34,450 nucleotides of DNA from JBDKTH01 sp964558295 (GCA_964558295.1 CAZLDQ010000035.1:1-34450); one strand, 5' to 3'; counted from the first letter of the stretch, positions 16,888 to 25,531 are shown. The notes: generated by a model from the letters alone, not told the origin. A program made the numbers and translations.

Positions 16888-18948
16888 ATGACACTTCCCA
16901 TCACTCAACGGCTCGAAGCGACTCGGCGCGGGGTTTTACAAGGCGCCGTAATCGCACTTCTGATTCTAGGGCAGAGCGTCACCACGGCGGGCCAACGGGA
17001 GCGTACCCCCAATCAAGATACTCGGGGGGGTTCAGTCCATTCCGGCCAAAATCACAGGTCGTCCTTGCAGCAGGACGTTCCTCCAACAGTTCATTCCGAA
17101 TCGTGGCGATCTCCTGGAACGCCAGGAGGAACGACACCCCGTGGTGGCGAGCCGCTTTGGCAGCGTCCCCTTCCTCAAGTACAGTTCCGGTCTACTCAAC
17201 AACGGAACCAAACCCAGACACCGGAGCTGGGAAATATCTCCCCCCGAATTCTTGACAAAGCAAAACAGGACCCCATACCCTCGGCCGACCAGAGCAATCA
17301 TTCCACCACGCAAGTCCCATGGCCGGCTCCAACCCGCACCCAACCATCCTTCTGGAGATCCCCGTATCCGGCAAAAGCTACACCCAATACAGGGGGGCAG
17401 TCCCCCAGGAGCAATCAGCCTGGGATGGCCGATCGCCGCAAGACGGCGGAAGACCACGGCAGCCAAGATGTCTCAAGGAACACCAAACCACTCTCCACGG
17501 TACCAGGACCAATTGGCGATGCTCGAAAGCCCTCCGACCGAGGCTTCCAGCAAACGAAGGAATTACGCAGGGATTGGGGCGAGACACGCCAGCATCGGCC
17601 ATCCATGAAGATCATCTCAGGCAACCTGCCGAAGTCTGCAGGTTCCGAATTGAACAAGGCGACACACCAGCGTTATCCCGAAATGGTCAGATCGGGCCAA
17701 TTGGACCACCTTACCAAAGGTGCTGTCGCCAAAGAATTGCGTCTGGATGAACAGTATCGGTTATCGGAAAAAGGGGACGTTGCCCGCCAGTTGGGACTGG
17801 ACAAACGTCTGCGTGAGGCACAGGACGACATCCGGGTTCACCGTCGCCCCAAGGAAGTCCATCCGGCAGCAGCCCTCCAGAAGCCCCACACTGAATCACG
17901 TGACTCCCATGACGAGCACGGTGACGACCACCCCAAGGATCATCATCACTTTCGTCACCACGGTCCAGTCCGCGCCGACTTCACCAATTTCTGTTTCCAT
18001 ATCAACTACTACGGTCCCGGTTATTATCCCAACCGCTGCTGGTATCCACACTGGAGTCCGTGGGTTGCTTGGTCCTGGCACTATCGATGCGAGCCGTTCT
18101 GGGATCCGCGACCGATCTGGTGTCGGCCTGTTCTCTACGTAGCGGCCCCCGCTTGGAGCTACTGGGAGGTGCCGGTTTGGACGCCCCTGCCAGTCGGCAC
18201 GTGTGGCACATGGGTGGACGTGCCGCCAATCCTGGTGAACCGACAATACGACCTGCAACTGCTGGCCGTGCGATTCGTCGATCCAGGACACCCGGAAGAA
18301 AACCTCGGGCCTCGCTATCGCGTCTGGTTCCGCAACAACAGCGATGAACCGATCACTCGTCCGTTCAATGTGACCCTCTTGGCCTCAGCCGACGATCGCT
18401 TGCAAGCCGACTTGCCGCAGGCCGGAGTACGTGTCACAACCATTGGAGCCGGTGACATCCAGTCGGTCGACATTCGCTTGCCGCCTGACGTGAACAGCAT
18501 GCCCTTCGGAAACGCCGGAAATCGAGTACCTTTCAACACGTTGCATGTACTTGTCGACGCCAACCGTGAGATCAACGAAACGACGAGAAACAACAATGGA
18601 ATCAAGATCGCCCGGGAAGATGTCTTGCAGGTCGATCCGGCGGCTTTCGAGGTCCAGCCGAAAGAAGCCCCGGTCGGCAGTGAAGTTCTCTTGGCCGGCG
18701 AAGGTTTTGGCCCAGAGCCCGGGCAGGTACTGATTCACCTCGGGGGTATCGAAATGCAAGGGGAAATCCTCGGCTGGTACGATTTGGGCGTTCGGCTGAG
18801 CTTGCCGAATCTCCCTTTAGCTGGCCCGACCGAAGCCGAATTGATCATCGTTCGCGGGGATGGGGCTGCAGCAAACCCGCTGAAACTCACGCTCACGCCA
18901 GCCATAGCTGGTGCACCGATTATCGGTCCGGCGATGGAGGTGAAGTAG
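16888..18948 (+). CDS. Secreted His/aromatic-rich protein with CARDB-like and TIG-like domains
   Basis: A 686-residue exported protein. It starts at ATG 16888 with GGAAGG six to ten bases upstream, followed by a basic N-terminus and a hydrophobic segment (GVLQGAVIALLILG). Residues of about 35-270 are low complexity and probably disordered. Residues of about 278-312 hold two near copies of a short motif (VAKELRLDEQYRL and VARQLGLDKRLRE). Next come a His/Asp-rich patch (HDEHGDDHPKDHHHFRHHG, about 340-360) and a Trp/Tyr/Cys/Pro-rich stretch (YYGPGYYPNRCWYPHWSPW and similar, about 370-445). Residues of about 447-570 resemble a CARDB sandwich (YDLQLLAVRF, NREINETTRNNNGI). Residues of about 581-680 resemble an IPT/TIG fold (VGSEVLLAGEGFGPEPGQVLIHLGG). 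A metal-binding or cell-surface role is plausible but unproven. Confidence 0.85.
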   Translation: MTLPITQRLEATRRGVLQGAVIALLILGQSVTTAGQRERTPNQDTRGGSVHSGQNHRSSLQQDVPPTVHSESWRSPGTPGGTTPRGGEPLWQRPLPQVQFRSTQQRNQTQTPELGNISPRILDKAKQDPIPSADQSNHSTTQVPWPAPTRTQPSFWRSPYPAKATPNTGGQSPRSNQPGMADRRKTAEDHGSQDVSRNTKPLSTVPGPIGDARKPSDRGFQQTKELRRDWGETRQHRPSMKIISGNLPKSAGSELNKATHQRYPEMVRSGQLDHLTKGAVAKELRLDEQYRLSEKGDVARQLGLDKRLREAQDDIRVHRRPKEVHPAAALQKPHTESRDSHDEHGDDHPKDHHHFRHHGPVRADFTNFCFHINYYGPGYYPNRCWYPHWSPWVAWSWHYRCEPFWDPRPIWCRPVLYVAAPAWSYWEVPVWTPLPVGTCGTWVDVPPILVNRQYDLQLLAVRFVDPGHPEENLGPRYRVWFRNNSDEPITRPFNVTLLASADDRLQADLPQAGVRVTTIGAGDIQSVDIRLPPDVNSMPFGNAGNRVPFNTLHVLVDANREINETTRNNNGIKIAREDVLQVDPAAFEVQPKEAPVGSEVLLAGEGFGPEPGQVLIHLGGIEMQGEILGWYDLGVRLSLPNLPLAGPTEAELIIVRGDGAAANPLKLTLTPAIAGAPIIGPAMEVK

Positions 18949-19015
18949 TCTCCTGCCGCCGCTTCCCACTACCAAGAAATCTGGCGCTCTGTTGCTTACG
19001 GTTGCTTCCGACCGG

Positions 19016-19043
19016 TTGATACTTCCCCGGAGCCAAGTATGCT
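19016..19043 (+). promoter_or_regulatory. Sigma70-like promoter upstream of the secreted protein at 19096
   Basis: TTGATA (19016-19021, five of six consensus) is separated by 16 bases from TATGCT (19038-19043). Transcription would begin near 19050, leaving a leader of about 45 bases before ATG 19096. It lies in the 147-base gap after the CARDB-like gene, so the downstream gene may be transcribed on its own. Confidence 0.5.
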
Positions 19044-19095
19044 GGTGACGCATGCGGCAGAAGTGGACACCGAGGTAAACGAACTGGGCTAAGCC

Positions 19096-20274
19096 ATGTG
19101 TCAAATGCAACAGCGGTCAGTATTTCAAGTGGTGTTCGCAGGCTCCCTTGTTCTTCTCCTCGCTCCGTCGATTCTTGCCGAAGAGTCCACGTCCAAGGTA
19201 CACAAGGACGCCGCCCCCTCGTCCCAGCTTCTTGGAGTCCGAGTCGTCAAGAGAGAACTGGGAGTCACCAACCAGACACCGGTGATCACTTTCCCCAATG
19301 CAGGGAAGCGTTGCCGGCTTGGCGGCTATCGGGGAGAAAACGCGCAGGAGTTCTACTTCGACGTGGAAGTCGAGACGACCGTGAAAGAGCCCCCCCTGGT
19401 ACGATTCGTCTGCCCGGGGGTAAACGTCCGCCAAATCTGGGTTGGGCAAACCAAGGTCACCGCAACGCCGGAGGGCGAAGCGGTCACTTTCCCATTGATC
19501 TTCGACACTCGGCATGCCTACGCCTTGCATATTCAACTGCGAGACGTCCCCGAAGTGTTGCTCTACTATATGCCCAAGCCGCAAGCCCGCGCCTCGGGCC
19601 GCTATCGCGACACTCCCTGGCCTGCGGCCGCGGCCGCCGCGGAAGCCAACCTACTGTTTGCGTTGCGCGACGTCTTCCACGACATGGATCTTGCTGGAGC
19701 CACGGGTAAGGAGTTCGACGGCTATGTAGCGATTGGTGGATTCGAGACAAACTATCCCCGCGTGGGGCGCGGACCGGGCGGGCACGAGGACTTCCCACCG
19801 CACGTTCACCTCTTCCTCGTCGTCCCGCCAGGATGGAGAATCCGCCAAGCGAGCCACCTTGATCTTGATGAGCAAGGCCGATTGACCGGCAAAATCCACT
19901 GCTCGCCCAGCGATTGCCCTGATCCTCCTCGGGAATATGCCCCGGGAGAGCTCTGCGTACAGCGCGACTTTGCCGATCGTCCCGCGTTCGAGTTCCGCAT
20001 TGAGCAAGGTGTTCTGATGGTCCGGCGCGGCCCGGTCCAGACCGAGTATCGCATTCGCCCCCTCGCCGAATCAGGATCGTTCAGCACTGGGTGTCGAATC
20101 GACAAAGCGGATCGGCCCTGGCGAAAGATTCAGGTCAGCGACGACTGCCAGCGTGGCGTCCTCAGAATTTGTCGGCAATCGCTTCCCGACGCCCAGCAAT
20201 CGACGGAAGAGACCATCCGATATGATCCCGATACGGCAGTCATCCAGGAACACAAACGTCCCAAGGACTTGTGA
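19096..20274 (+). CDS. Secreted protein of unknown function
   Basis: A 392-residue protein that I do not recognise. ATG 19096 opens a signal peptide (VFQVVFAGSLVLLLAPSILA, cleavage near residue 28). ATG 19105 is an alternative start, and no good ribosome-binding site is evident at either. The mature part appears to contain two beta-rich regions flanking an alanine-rich helix (PAAAAAAEANLLFALRDVF, about 175-195). Six or seven Cys residues (for example KRCRLGGYRG, HCSPSDCPD, STGCR, DDCQRG, ICRQ) could form disulfides after export. HVHLFLVVPPGWRIRQ near 235 is a short His-containing strand. No catalytic signature is visible. It has its own promoter and is convergent with the M16 operon. Confidence 0.8.
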   Translation: MCQMQQRSVFQVVFAGSLVLLLAPSILAEESTSKVHKDAAPSSQLLGVRVVKRELGVTNQTPVITFPNAGKRCRLGGYRGENAQEFYFDVEVETTVKEPPLVRFVCPGVNVRQIWVGQTKVTATPEGEAVTFPLIFDTRHAYALHIQLRDVPEVLLYYMPKPQARASGRYRDTPWPAAAAAAEANLLFALRDVFHDMDLAGATGKEFDGYVAIGGFETNYPRVGRGPGGHEDFPPHVHLFLVVPPGWRIRQASHLDLDEQGRLTGKIHCSPSDCPDPPREYAPGELCVQRDFADRPAFEFRIEQGVLMVRRGPVQTEYRIRPLAESGSFSTGCRIDKADRPWRKIQVSDDCQRGVLRICRQSLPDAQQSTEETIRYDPDTAVIQEHKRPKDL

Positions 20275-20301
20275 CAAGCAGATCCCGTGATGCTGTGCCT
20301 C

Positions 20302-20325
20302 TCATCCCCGGTTGTCATGGGATGA
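20302..20325. terminator. Hairpin between convergent genes, possible bidirectional terminator
   Basis: TCATCCC (20302-20308) pairs with GGGATGA (20319-20325) across a ten-base loop. It lies in the 87-base gap between the convergent stops at 20274 and 20362. There is no T-tract on either side, so intrinsic termination is uncertain; position is the main argument. Confidence 0.3.
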
Positions 20326-20361
20326 ATGGTTCGGTTCCGCTCGCCTGGACCGTAGCGTCTC

Positions 20362-21600
20362 TCACTTGGGGGCACAGACTTCGCCCAGTGGACCGACGGT
20401 GATCATCGCCCCTCGGGTCAGCGGATATCTCTTCAGCACAGCAATGACCTCTTCGACGGTAATCGCGGCCACCGCATCAAGGTCATCACGAACGGTCCGA
20501 TACTCACGGCGCTGCACCCAATCGCCTCCCACGGCGAACAGCCGACCACGGGGACGCTCGCTTGATAGCACGACCCGAGCCGCCACCTTGTTCTTCGCTT
20601 GCGTCAACTCTTCCGCCGTGATCCCATTCCGCTCGGCGTCACGATAGACATCGTAAATCCGCTGGAGGTTCTCGGCCACCTGTTCGGGATCACAACTCAT
20701 GAAAGTCCCAAACAGACCGGCGCCCTCGTACTCGTAATGACAGAGACTCGCCTGCTCGGCCAACCCCGGATCGACCAGTTCCCAGTACAGTCGGCTGCCA
20801 GAATCGTCGCCCAGAACTGTGGTCAGAAGCTTGGCCGCGTAACGGTCGGCGTCGCTGGCGCTCGGCCCGGCGGTTAAGTGAATGAGGTACTGCTGAGTGG
20901 AACTCTCCTTCGCAAGCGACAGGAAGCCGTCGTGGGACTTGGCCGGCAAGATCGTCCGCCCGGCCTCGACGGGCTCCCAGCCCCCGCAATACCGCTGAGC
21001 CTGACGGACCAAGTGGTCGAAGTCAACCTGCCCAGCCGCCACCAAGGCGATGTTACCCGGGCTGTATCGACGGCGAAAGTAATCGCGCATCTGGTCCGCA
21101 GTCAGCTTGCCGACAGTCGTTTCCGTGCCCAAGACGCTCCGCGCCAAAGGATGGTCCTGAAAAAATAGGGCCCGGCACTTCTCATCCGCACCAAACGGCG
21201 GTTGGTCATCGTACATCCGGATCTCTTCGATAATCACCTTCTTTTCTGTTTCGAAGTCGTCCTCGCGCAAGCTGGGACGGAGGATGTCGGCCAATAGCCC
21301 CAACGCCCAATCTTGATGCTCGGGTAGGACTGCCGCATAGAAGACCGTGTTTTCCTCATTGGTAAATGCGTTGTAGTGCGCTCCCATTTCGTCGAATTCA
21401 CGATTGACGTCGTCCGCCGATCGCGTCGGCGTGCCTTTGAACACCATGTGTTCGAGGAAATGGCTGACCCCCGCGGTTTCGTCGGCCTCATCCCGGGCTC
21501 CGGTCTTCACAAAGAATCCCAACGCGGTCGAGTGCGCATCGCCGTTGCACTCGGCGACGATTTCCAATCCGTTTTCCAGCGTGTGCTTACAAAACTCCAA
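20362..21600 (-). CDS. M16B zinc peptidase, catalytic subunit (HXXEH present)
   Basis: A 412-residue M16 (insulinase/processing-peptidase-like) protein. The inverted zinc motif HFLEH is at residues 47-51, and the third ligand Glu126 falls at the family-typical spacing in KVIIEEIRMYDD. The C-terminal half (SGSRLYWELVDPGLAEQASL) lacks the RG-x-Y substrate-binding motif that M16 enzymes need, and the neighbouring gene supplies it. I start it at TTG 21600: GGAGG (21607-21611) lies six bases upstream and the N-terminus EFCKHTLENGLEIV aligns with M16 family starts. An open extension to 21675 runs antisense-like through the end of the upstream gene and looks spurious. The start overlaps the end of the partner gene by 14 bases, indicating translational coupling. 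Confidence 0.92.
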   Translation of the reverse strand: MEFCKHTLENGLEIVAECNGDAHSTALGFFVKTGARDEADETAGVSHFLEHMVFKGTPTRSADDVNREFDEMGAHYNAFTNEENTVFYAAVLPEHQDWALGLLADILRPSLREDDFETEKKVIIEEIRMYDDQPPFGADEKCRALFFQDHPLARSVLGTETTVGKLTADQMRDYFRRRYSPGNIALVAAGQVDFDHLVRQAQRYCGGWEPVEAGRTILPAKSHDGFLSLAKESSTQQYLIHLTAGPSASDADRYAAKLLTTVLGDDSGSRLYWELVDPGLAEQASLCHYEYEGAGLFGTFMSCDPEQVAENLQRIYDVYRDAERNGITAEELTQAKNKVAARVVLSSERPRGRLFAVGGDWVQRREYRTVRDDLDAVAAITVEEVIAVLKRYPLTRGAMITVGPLGEVCAPK

Positions 21601-22831
21601 CGGGCACCTCCAACTCACTAGGACCGAGCGTGACAAACGTGAAGCTCGCCGGTGGATGCTCGGCCAGATAGGCATTGATGTTTTCGCAGTTCAAGCCTTC
21701 GATCCGCTGGTTGATCTCCTCCAACGACTGCACGCGGCCGAGGTGATACCAGTCGCGGGTGATCGCCGCACTCCGCGCAGAACTCGACTCCTGCTGCATG
21801 ATCAGAGCGCTCTTGATTCGGGCCTTCAAACGCGTTAACTCATGCGGCTCGATCCCCTTGCCAAGACGAACCAGTTCCCCGACCATCACGTCCAAGGTTT
21901 CTTGGGAACGTTCGACGCTAGTCCCCGCATAGCAGAACACGCCTGCCATTTCACGCAAGGTGTGGTAGGTGGCGTAAACGCTATAGCAGAGTCCCCGACG
22001 CTCGCGAACTTCCGTAAACAGACGGGCACTCATGCCGCCACTGAGCACTCCCACACCAGCCCAGGCTTGGTAGTAGTCCGGATGCCGATAGGGGACACTC
22101 GTATAAGCCACGCCGATTTGCGTTTGACTTGATTCATACGCAATATGCTCGTATTTCTTCGTCGTCGGCCGCTGAACAATCTCGGGTTCGAGGCCCGGCG
22201 GCCAATCGCCTAGAAGGGCCCCCACGGTGTCCTTGAGTGCCTCCCACTCAAAACGTCCAGCCACGCCGAGGATCGTTCCGTTCGGCCGATAATGCGAGGC
22301 AAAATGCGTCCGAATGTTCTCGATCGTCGTCTGCGAGATCGAGGACAAGTCCCCCTGGGAAGGCTGCCCCCACGGCGCAGGATAGTAGCGGCGGCGCAGT
22401 TCAATCATCAGCTTGTGGGCCGGTTCGTCCTCCACGGCGCGCAGTTCCTGTAACATCGCCTGACGTCCCGACTCCATCTGGTCGTCCGGCAAATGTGGAC
22501 AGCGCAACATGTCGGCATAAACAGCCAACGCCGCCGGCAGGTTGGCGGCCAGAGTCGCACCGCTGAACTGGGTGTGAGCCTCCGTGACCGACTCACTCCG
22601 TTCTACGCCCAGGTTATCCAAATCCTGGATGAATTGCCGGCTGTCACGCGAACCGGCCCCACGCAACGCCATCTCACAAGTGAAACTGCTCAGCCCGCCA
22701 CGATCCGGCGGATCGTCCACGCATCCGGCTGGCACGGCGAACGTGAACGCCGCCGACTCCAGGGCGTCCATCCGTTCGCCGACAAGCACAAGACCATTGG
22801 AAAATGTATGAGAAAAAATCGTTTCCGCCAC
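21587..22831 (-). CDS. M16B peptidase-like, non-catalytic partner (R/Y motif present, zinc site lost)
   Basis: A 414-residue M16-fold protein. Where the active partner has SHFLEHM this one reads SSFTCEM (about 48-54), so both zinc histidines and the catalytic Glu are replaced and it cannot bind zinc at the standard site. Its C-terminal half keeps the substrate-positioning motif RERRGLCYSVYA (about 276-287). Paired with the adjacent HXXEH protein, this gives one complete site per heterodimer, as known for some bacterial M16B pairs and mitochondrial processing peptidase. It starts at GTG 22831 behind a strong GAGGAGG. No signal peptide is seen, so the dimer is probably cytosolic. It is the first gene of the two-gene unit. 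Confidence 0.92.
   Translation of the reverse strand: MAETIFSHTFSNGLVLVGERMDALESAAFTFAVPAGCVDDPPDRGGLSSFTCEMALRGAGSRDSRQFIQDLDNLGVERSESVTEAHTQFSGATLAANLPAALAVYADMLRCPHLPDDQMESGRQAMLQELRAVEDEPAHKLMIELRRRYYPAPWGQPSQGDLSSISQTTIENIRTHFASHYRPNGTILGVAGRFEWEALKDTVGALLGDWPPGLEPEIVQRPTTKKYEHIAYESSQTQIGVAYTSVPYRHPDYYQAWAGVGVLSGGMSARLFTEVRERRGLCYSVYATYHTLREMAGVFCYAGTSVERSQETLDVMVGELVRLGKGIEPHELTRLKARIKSALIMQQESSSARSAAITRDWYHLGRVQSLEEINQRIEGLNCENINAYLAEHPPASFTFVTLGPSELEVPVGVL
21607..21611 (-). promoter_or_regulatory. Ribosome-binding site that decides a TTG start
   Basis: GGAGG on the minus strand lies six bases before TTG 21600. It sits inside the last codons of the upstream M16 gene, whose stop is at 21587-21589. 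It makes the TTG the best start of the catalytic M16 gene and implies coupled translation of the pair. Confidence 0.7.
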
Positions 22832-23001
22832 GTAGCCTCCTCACAGTCTGTAACTTGGGTTCTCCGGCTTGGTCTCGATCGCCAACATCGTGGCACGCCG
22901 CAAGACCCCGCAAAGGAGCAAACAACGGGAGCCAACCAAGAATAGACCTAAGGCCCTCCCAAACCTGCGATCGGTCTTTTCGCTCCCCTCACCTTTCTCT
23001 T

Positions 23002-23559
23002 TCAGGAACAGGCCACCTCGACCGCTTTGTAGACGGTCTTGACCGGAACGAATCCCAATCGCCGGTATAAGCGGATTGCTCCTTCGTTGTCCGCGGTCAC
23101 TTCCAGAAAGCCCCTTGTCAGCCCGGCTCGCCGGAATCCCTCCAAAGCATGATACAACAGGCACGAGCCCACGGAATGACCGCGATGCGCAGGAGTGATC
23201 CCCAGATTCTGTACGGCCCCCAATCCCGACCGATCACGTATACCTTGAATCGTCCCACAATACTCCAGCTGACCGTCCGGATGCCGGTACGCCGCCAGCC
23301 ACGTTGCCCCTGGTAAGAATCCTTCGCGACGCGCAATGTCATTCATCAACCGCAGGCATCCGCTCAGTTCCCCAAAACAGGGAAACACATTCGCATCAAT
23401 CTCATCGCGAAAACTTACATACTTTACCTGCGCGTGAATCTCCAACAAGGAGCGATCCCAAGGGAGCAGGCAATAGGGATCGGGCACTTGAATCCGAGAA
23501 AAATCACGGCCCGGCAGATCAATCTCCATCCGGTAGCGTTTGAAATACGTAAGGCCCAT
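23002..23559 (-). CDS. GNAT-family N-acetyltransferase
   Basis: A 185-residue protein with a C-terminal GNAT fold that transfers an acetyl group from acetyl-CoA to an unknown amine. The acetyl-CoA pyrophosphate loop region reads NLGITPAHRGHSVGSCLLYHAL (about 118-139), a slightly degenerate Q/RxxGxG/A (HRGHSVG). The final strand and helix follow as LEVTADNEGAIRLYRRLGFVPV, the standard ending of the family. The first 80 residues are not conserved GNAT sequence and may determine the substrate. It starts at ATG 23559 with a weak ribosome-binding site. It lies downstream of nfo on the same strand but separated by 375 non-coding bases, so it is probably a separate unit. Confidence 0.88.
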   Translation of the reverse strand: MGLTYFKRYRMEIDLPGRDFSRIQVPDPYCLLPWDRSLLEIHAQVKYVSFRDEIDANVFPCFGELSGCLRLMNDIARREGFLPGATWLAAYRHPDGQLEYCGTIQGIRDRSGLGAVQNLGITPAHRGHSVGSCLLYHALEGFRRAGLTRGFLEVTADNEGAIRLYRRLGFVPVKTVYKAVEVACS

Positions 23560-23934
23560 TCCCGCTAGCTCTTCAAGCAGGGCAAATGATACGGCAGGTA
23601 GCCGAACCGGCAGTGGGGATGGCTATCATACCAACCCACCAGTAATCTACCGGCGAGCTGAAACCTGGTCAACTTGCCCGTAGCTCTGGGGGCAAGACCA
23701 GATCTTGTCGTGGCGGTATTTTCCGGTCTCGCGTCAAAATCGATATAGCCTCGCGCGATACCCGACAAATGACCTTTTTGTCAGGCAGAATTGCCACTCA
23801 TTCTACCCCCTCCGCCTGATCATGATTTGATGCTGCGAGGACTTGTGAATTCCGGACAGTCTAATGCGACTCGTCCCCTGCGCCAGCCGGTGGCCGCCCC
23901 TTTGATTCTTCATTGGCGTTTCCTGCTGGCTCTC
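23560..23934. other. Intergenic region between nfo and the GNAT gene, with hairpins
   Basis: These 375 bases contain no credible gene. They hold a bulged hairpin at 23665-23701 and a smaller one, GACAAA-(7)-TTTGTC, at 23764-23782. No clear promoter was found for the GNAT gene. The structures could mark the end of the nfo transcript or the leader of the GNAT gene, or a small RNA. Confidence 0.45.
23665..23701. other. Bulged hairpin in the nfo-GNAT gap
   Basis: CTTGCCC (23673-23679) pairs with GGGCAAG (23690-23696) over a ten-base loop. After a three-base bulge (CAA) the helix continues with CTGGT (23665-23669) against ACCAG (23697-23701). It lies about 235 bases beyond the nfo stop and 106 bases before the GNAT start. 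No T-tract follows it. Role unknown. Confidence 0.5.
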
Positions 23935-24798
23935 CTAGCCCCTCTTCCTCACCAAGCCGCGAAGTACCCCCAGATTCCTGACATCCAGATCGACGCCGTC
24001 CTCCATCCCTTTGGGTGTCTCGAGATACATTGGAACCCTGGCAAACCGGGGGTCGTTGACTAGCAGACGGAATGGCTCCAGGCCAATCTGTCCTTGGCCA
24101 ATGTGGGCGTGGCGATCGACCCGGGAACCACACTCCTTCTTGCTATCATTCAGATGAACCGCCTTGACCCACCGGAGGCCGACGGTTGCCTCCAGTGCAT
24201 TCAACGTCTCCTCGTAGTCCTTTTCTGAGCCAAAAGGATATCCGGCGGCAAAGACGTGGCAAGTGTCCACGCAAACCCCCAATCGTTCAGGTTCCTTGAC
24301 CCGATTTAGGATTTCTGCCAAATGCTCGAATCGCCAGCCGATCGAGGTCCCCTGCCCGGCCGTGGTCTCCAAAAGACATTCCGTTTTTCCCCCCCGAGTT
24401 TGAGCATGGACCTCGTTCAGCGCCTGGACAATTCGGGCGATCCCGTGGGCTAAGCTGCTGGTTGTGTAGGCCCCCGGATGGGTAATGACATAAGGCAGCC
24501 CTAACAGGTCTGCCCGCTGGCATTCCTGCACAAAGGCATCGATCGATTTTTTCCAAAGGTCTCTGTCGGGACTCGCCAAGTTGATCAGATAAGAATCATG
24601 CGCCACGGGATGGGACAACCCGGATTCCCGCAGAGCTTGGCGGAACTCATTAGCCTGCTGCGGCGTGATTGATTTTGCCTGCCATTGGTTGTTGTTCTTG
24701 GTGAACAATTGGACGCAATCACACCCGACAGCCGTTGCCCGGTGGATCGCTTTGTCGAGTCCGCCGGCGATCGATTCGTGAGCACCCAAGATGGCCAT
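23935..24798 (-). CDS. nfo: Endonuclease IV (AP endonuclease)
   Basis: A 287-residue zinc-dependent apurinic/apyrimidinic endonuclease of base-excision repair, incising 5' of abasic sites. All nine expected zinc ligands can be placed: His67 (AHDSY), His107 (THPGAY), Glu144 (LLETTAG), Asp178 and His181 (VDTCHVFAAGYP), His215 (HLNDSK), Asp228 and His230 (VDRHAHIGQGQIG) and Glu260 (YLETPKG). Their numbering is within one or two of E. coli Nfo, which supports ATG 24798 (MAILGAHESIAGG) as the start. An open extension to 24942 is rejected because it has no family similarity. No Shine-Dalgarno sequence is evident. With mfd, this gives two DNA-repair genes in the window, not linked in an operon. Confidence 0.97.
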   Translation of the reverse strand: MAILGAHESIAGGLDKAIHRATAVGCDCVQLFTKNNNQWQAKSITPQQANEFRQALRESGLSHPVAHDSYLINLASPDRDLWKKSIDAFVQECQRADLLGLPYVITHPGAYTTSSLAHGIARIVQALNEVHAQTRGGKTECLLETTAGQGTSIGWRFEHLAEILNRVKEPERLGVCVDTCHVFAAGYPFGSEKDYEETLNALEATVGLRWVKAVHLNDSKKECGSRVDRHAHIGQGQIGLEPFRLLVNDPRFARVPMYLETPKGMEDGVDLDVRNLGVLRGLVRKRG

Positions 24799-24946
24799 GC
24801 CAGAACAGTACCATGTTGAGCGGACGTCAGCTAGCGGAAACCAGAACGAACGCTTTCCTGACGCAGGATTTGCCTTACTCTTGCACGGGGAGACGACGCC
24901 TTCGAGGAAACCATCCCTCGGGGGAGTTTCTCTCCTTGCCATGTGC

Positions 24947-24976
24947 TTGCTTTTTTCGATTCTCCCATCATAAAAT
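24947..24976 (+). promoter_or_regulatory. Candidate promoter of the small membrane protein gene at 25022
   Basis: TTGCTT (24947-24952) and TAAAAT (24971-24976, five of six consensus) are separated by 18 bases. Transcription would start near 24983, about 39 bases before ATG 25022. The region is distinctly AT-rich compared with its surroundings. Confidence 0.45.
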
Positions 24977-25021
24977 GAGATATCTTAGGGCTGGTTGTCC
25001 CTCCAGCTTGAAGGTGTATGA

Positions 25022-25513
25022 ATGATCGCGCCTTTCTGGGTATTCCTGTTTGCCCTGGTGCTTTGCCTTTTTGTGATCGGCGCTATCTGGAGGCCAGTCC
25101 ATCGCGCATGGCGCAAAGCCCGTTTTGCCGAAGCCCGCCGCGACTTTCATCGGCAACGGGAGCGTCTGGAAGCGAAGTTTGTGGTGCTCGGAATGAGTTC
25201 AACCCGCCCTGCGGGCCTTCGTTGGGTAGACTGTGATTTTGACGACGATGTGGCCTATGCCCGCAGCCGTACGACCGGAGAGTTGTCGGCCTTCGTCGCC
25301 GTAACCATCGCCCTGGATGACTCCGAAGGAACGTCGCTCACTTCGGTCGATGACATAACCAGTCTCCGGGCGGCGACCGCCGTGTTTCGTTTCGACGGTC
25401 GCCATTGGGAGACCGATGGCCAGGCAATTTTCAACTTGAGTCCAACCGAGGCCATCCACCTCTACCAGCGCGACCTTGAAATGGTTGGCCGGGAGGTGGC
25501 CCAACGGCAGTAG
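25022..25513 (+). CDS. Small membrane-anchored protein of unknown function
   Basis: A 163-residue protein starting at ATG 25022, with AAGG seven bases upstream. One N-terminal transmembrane helix (FWVFLFALVLCLFVIGAIW, about 5-23) is followed by a strongly basic helix (HRAWRKARFAEARRDFHRQR). The positive-inside rule therefore places the C-terminal domain in the cytosol. Residues of about 55-150 look like a compact alpha/beta domain (LRWVDCDFDDDVAYARSRTT, ELSAFVAVTIAL, AVFRFDGRHWETDGQAIFNL). I do not recognise the family and see no catalytic motif. It is divergent from nfo and convergent with the aconitase gene (18 bases between stops). Confidence 0.75.
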   Translation: MIAPFWVFLFALVLCLFVIGAIWRPVHRAWRKARFAEARRDFHRQRERLEAKFVVLGMSSTRPAGLRWVDCDFDDDVAYARSRTTGELSAFVAVTIALDDSEGTSLTSVDDITSLRAATAVFRFDGRHWETDGQAIFNLSPTEAIHLYQRDLEMVGREVAQRQ

Positions 25514-25531
25514 GACTTGGATGCTGCGATC

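Noticed and set aside
21601..21675. N-terminal extension of the catalytic M16 gene
   Set aside because: It overlaps the partner gene in another frame and looks unlike M16 starts, while GGAGG stands six bases before TTG 21600.
24799..24942. N-terminal extension of nfo
   Set aside because: The extra 48 residues have no family similarity, and starting at 24798 puts all nine zinc ligands at nearly the E. coli positions.
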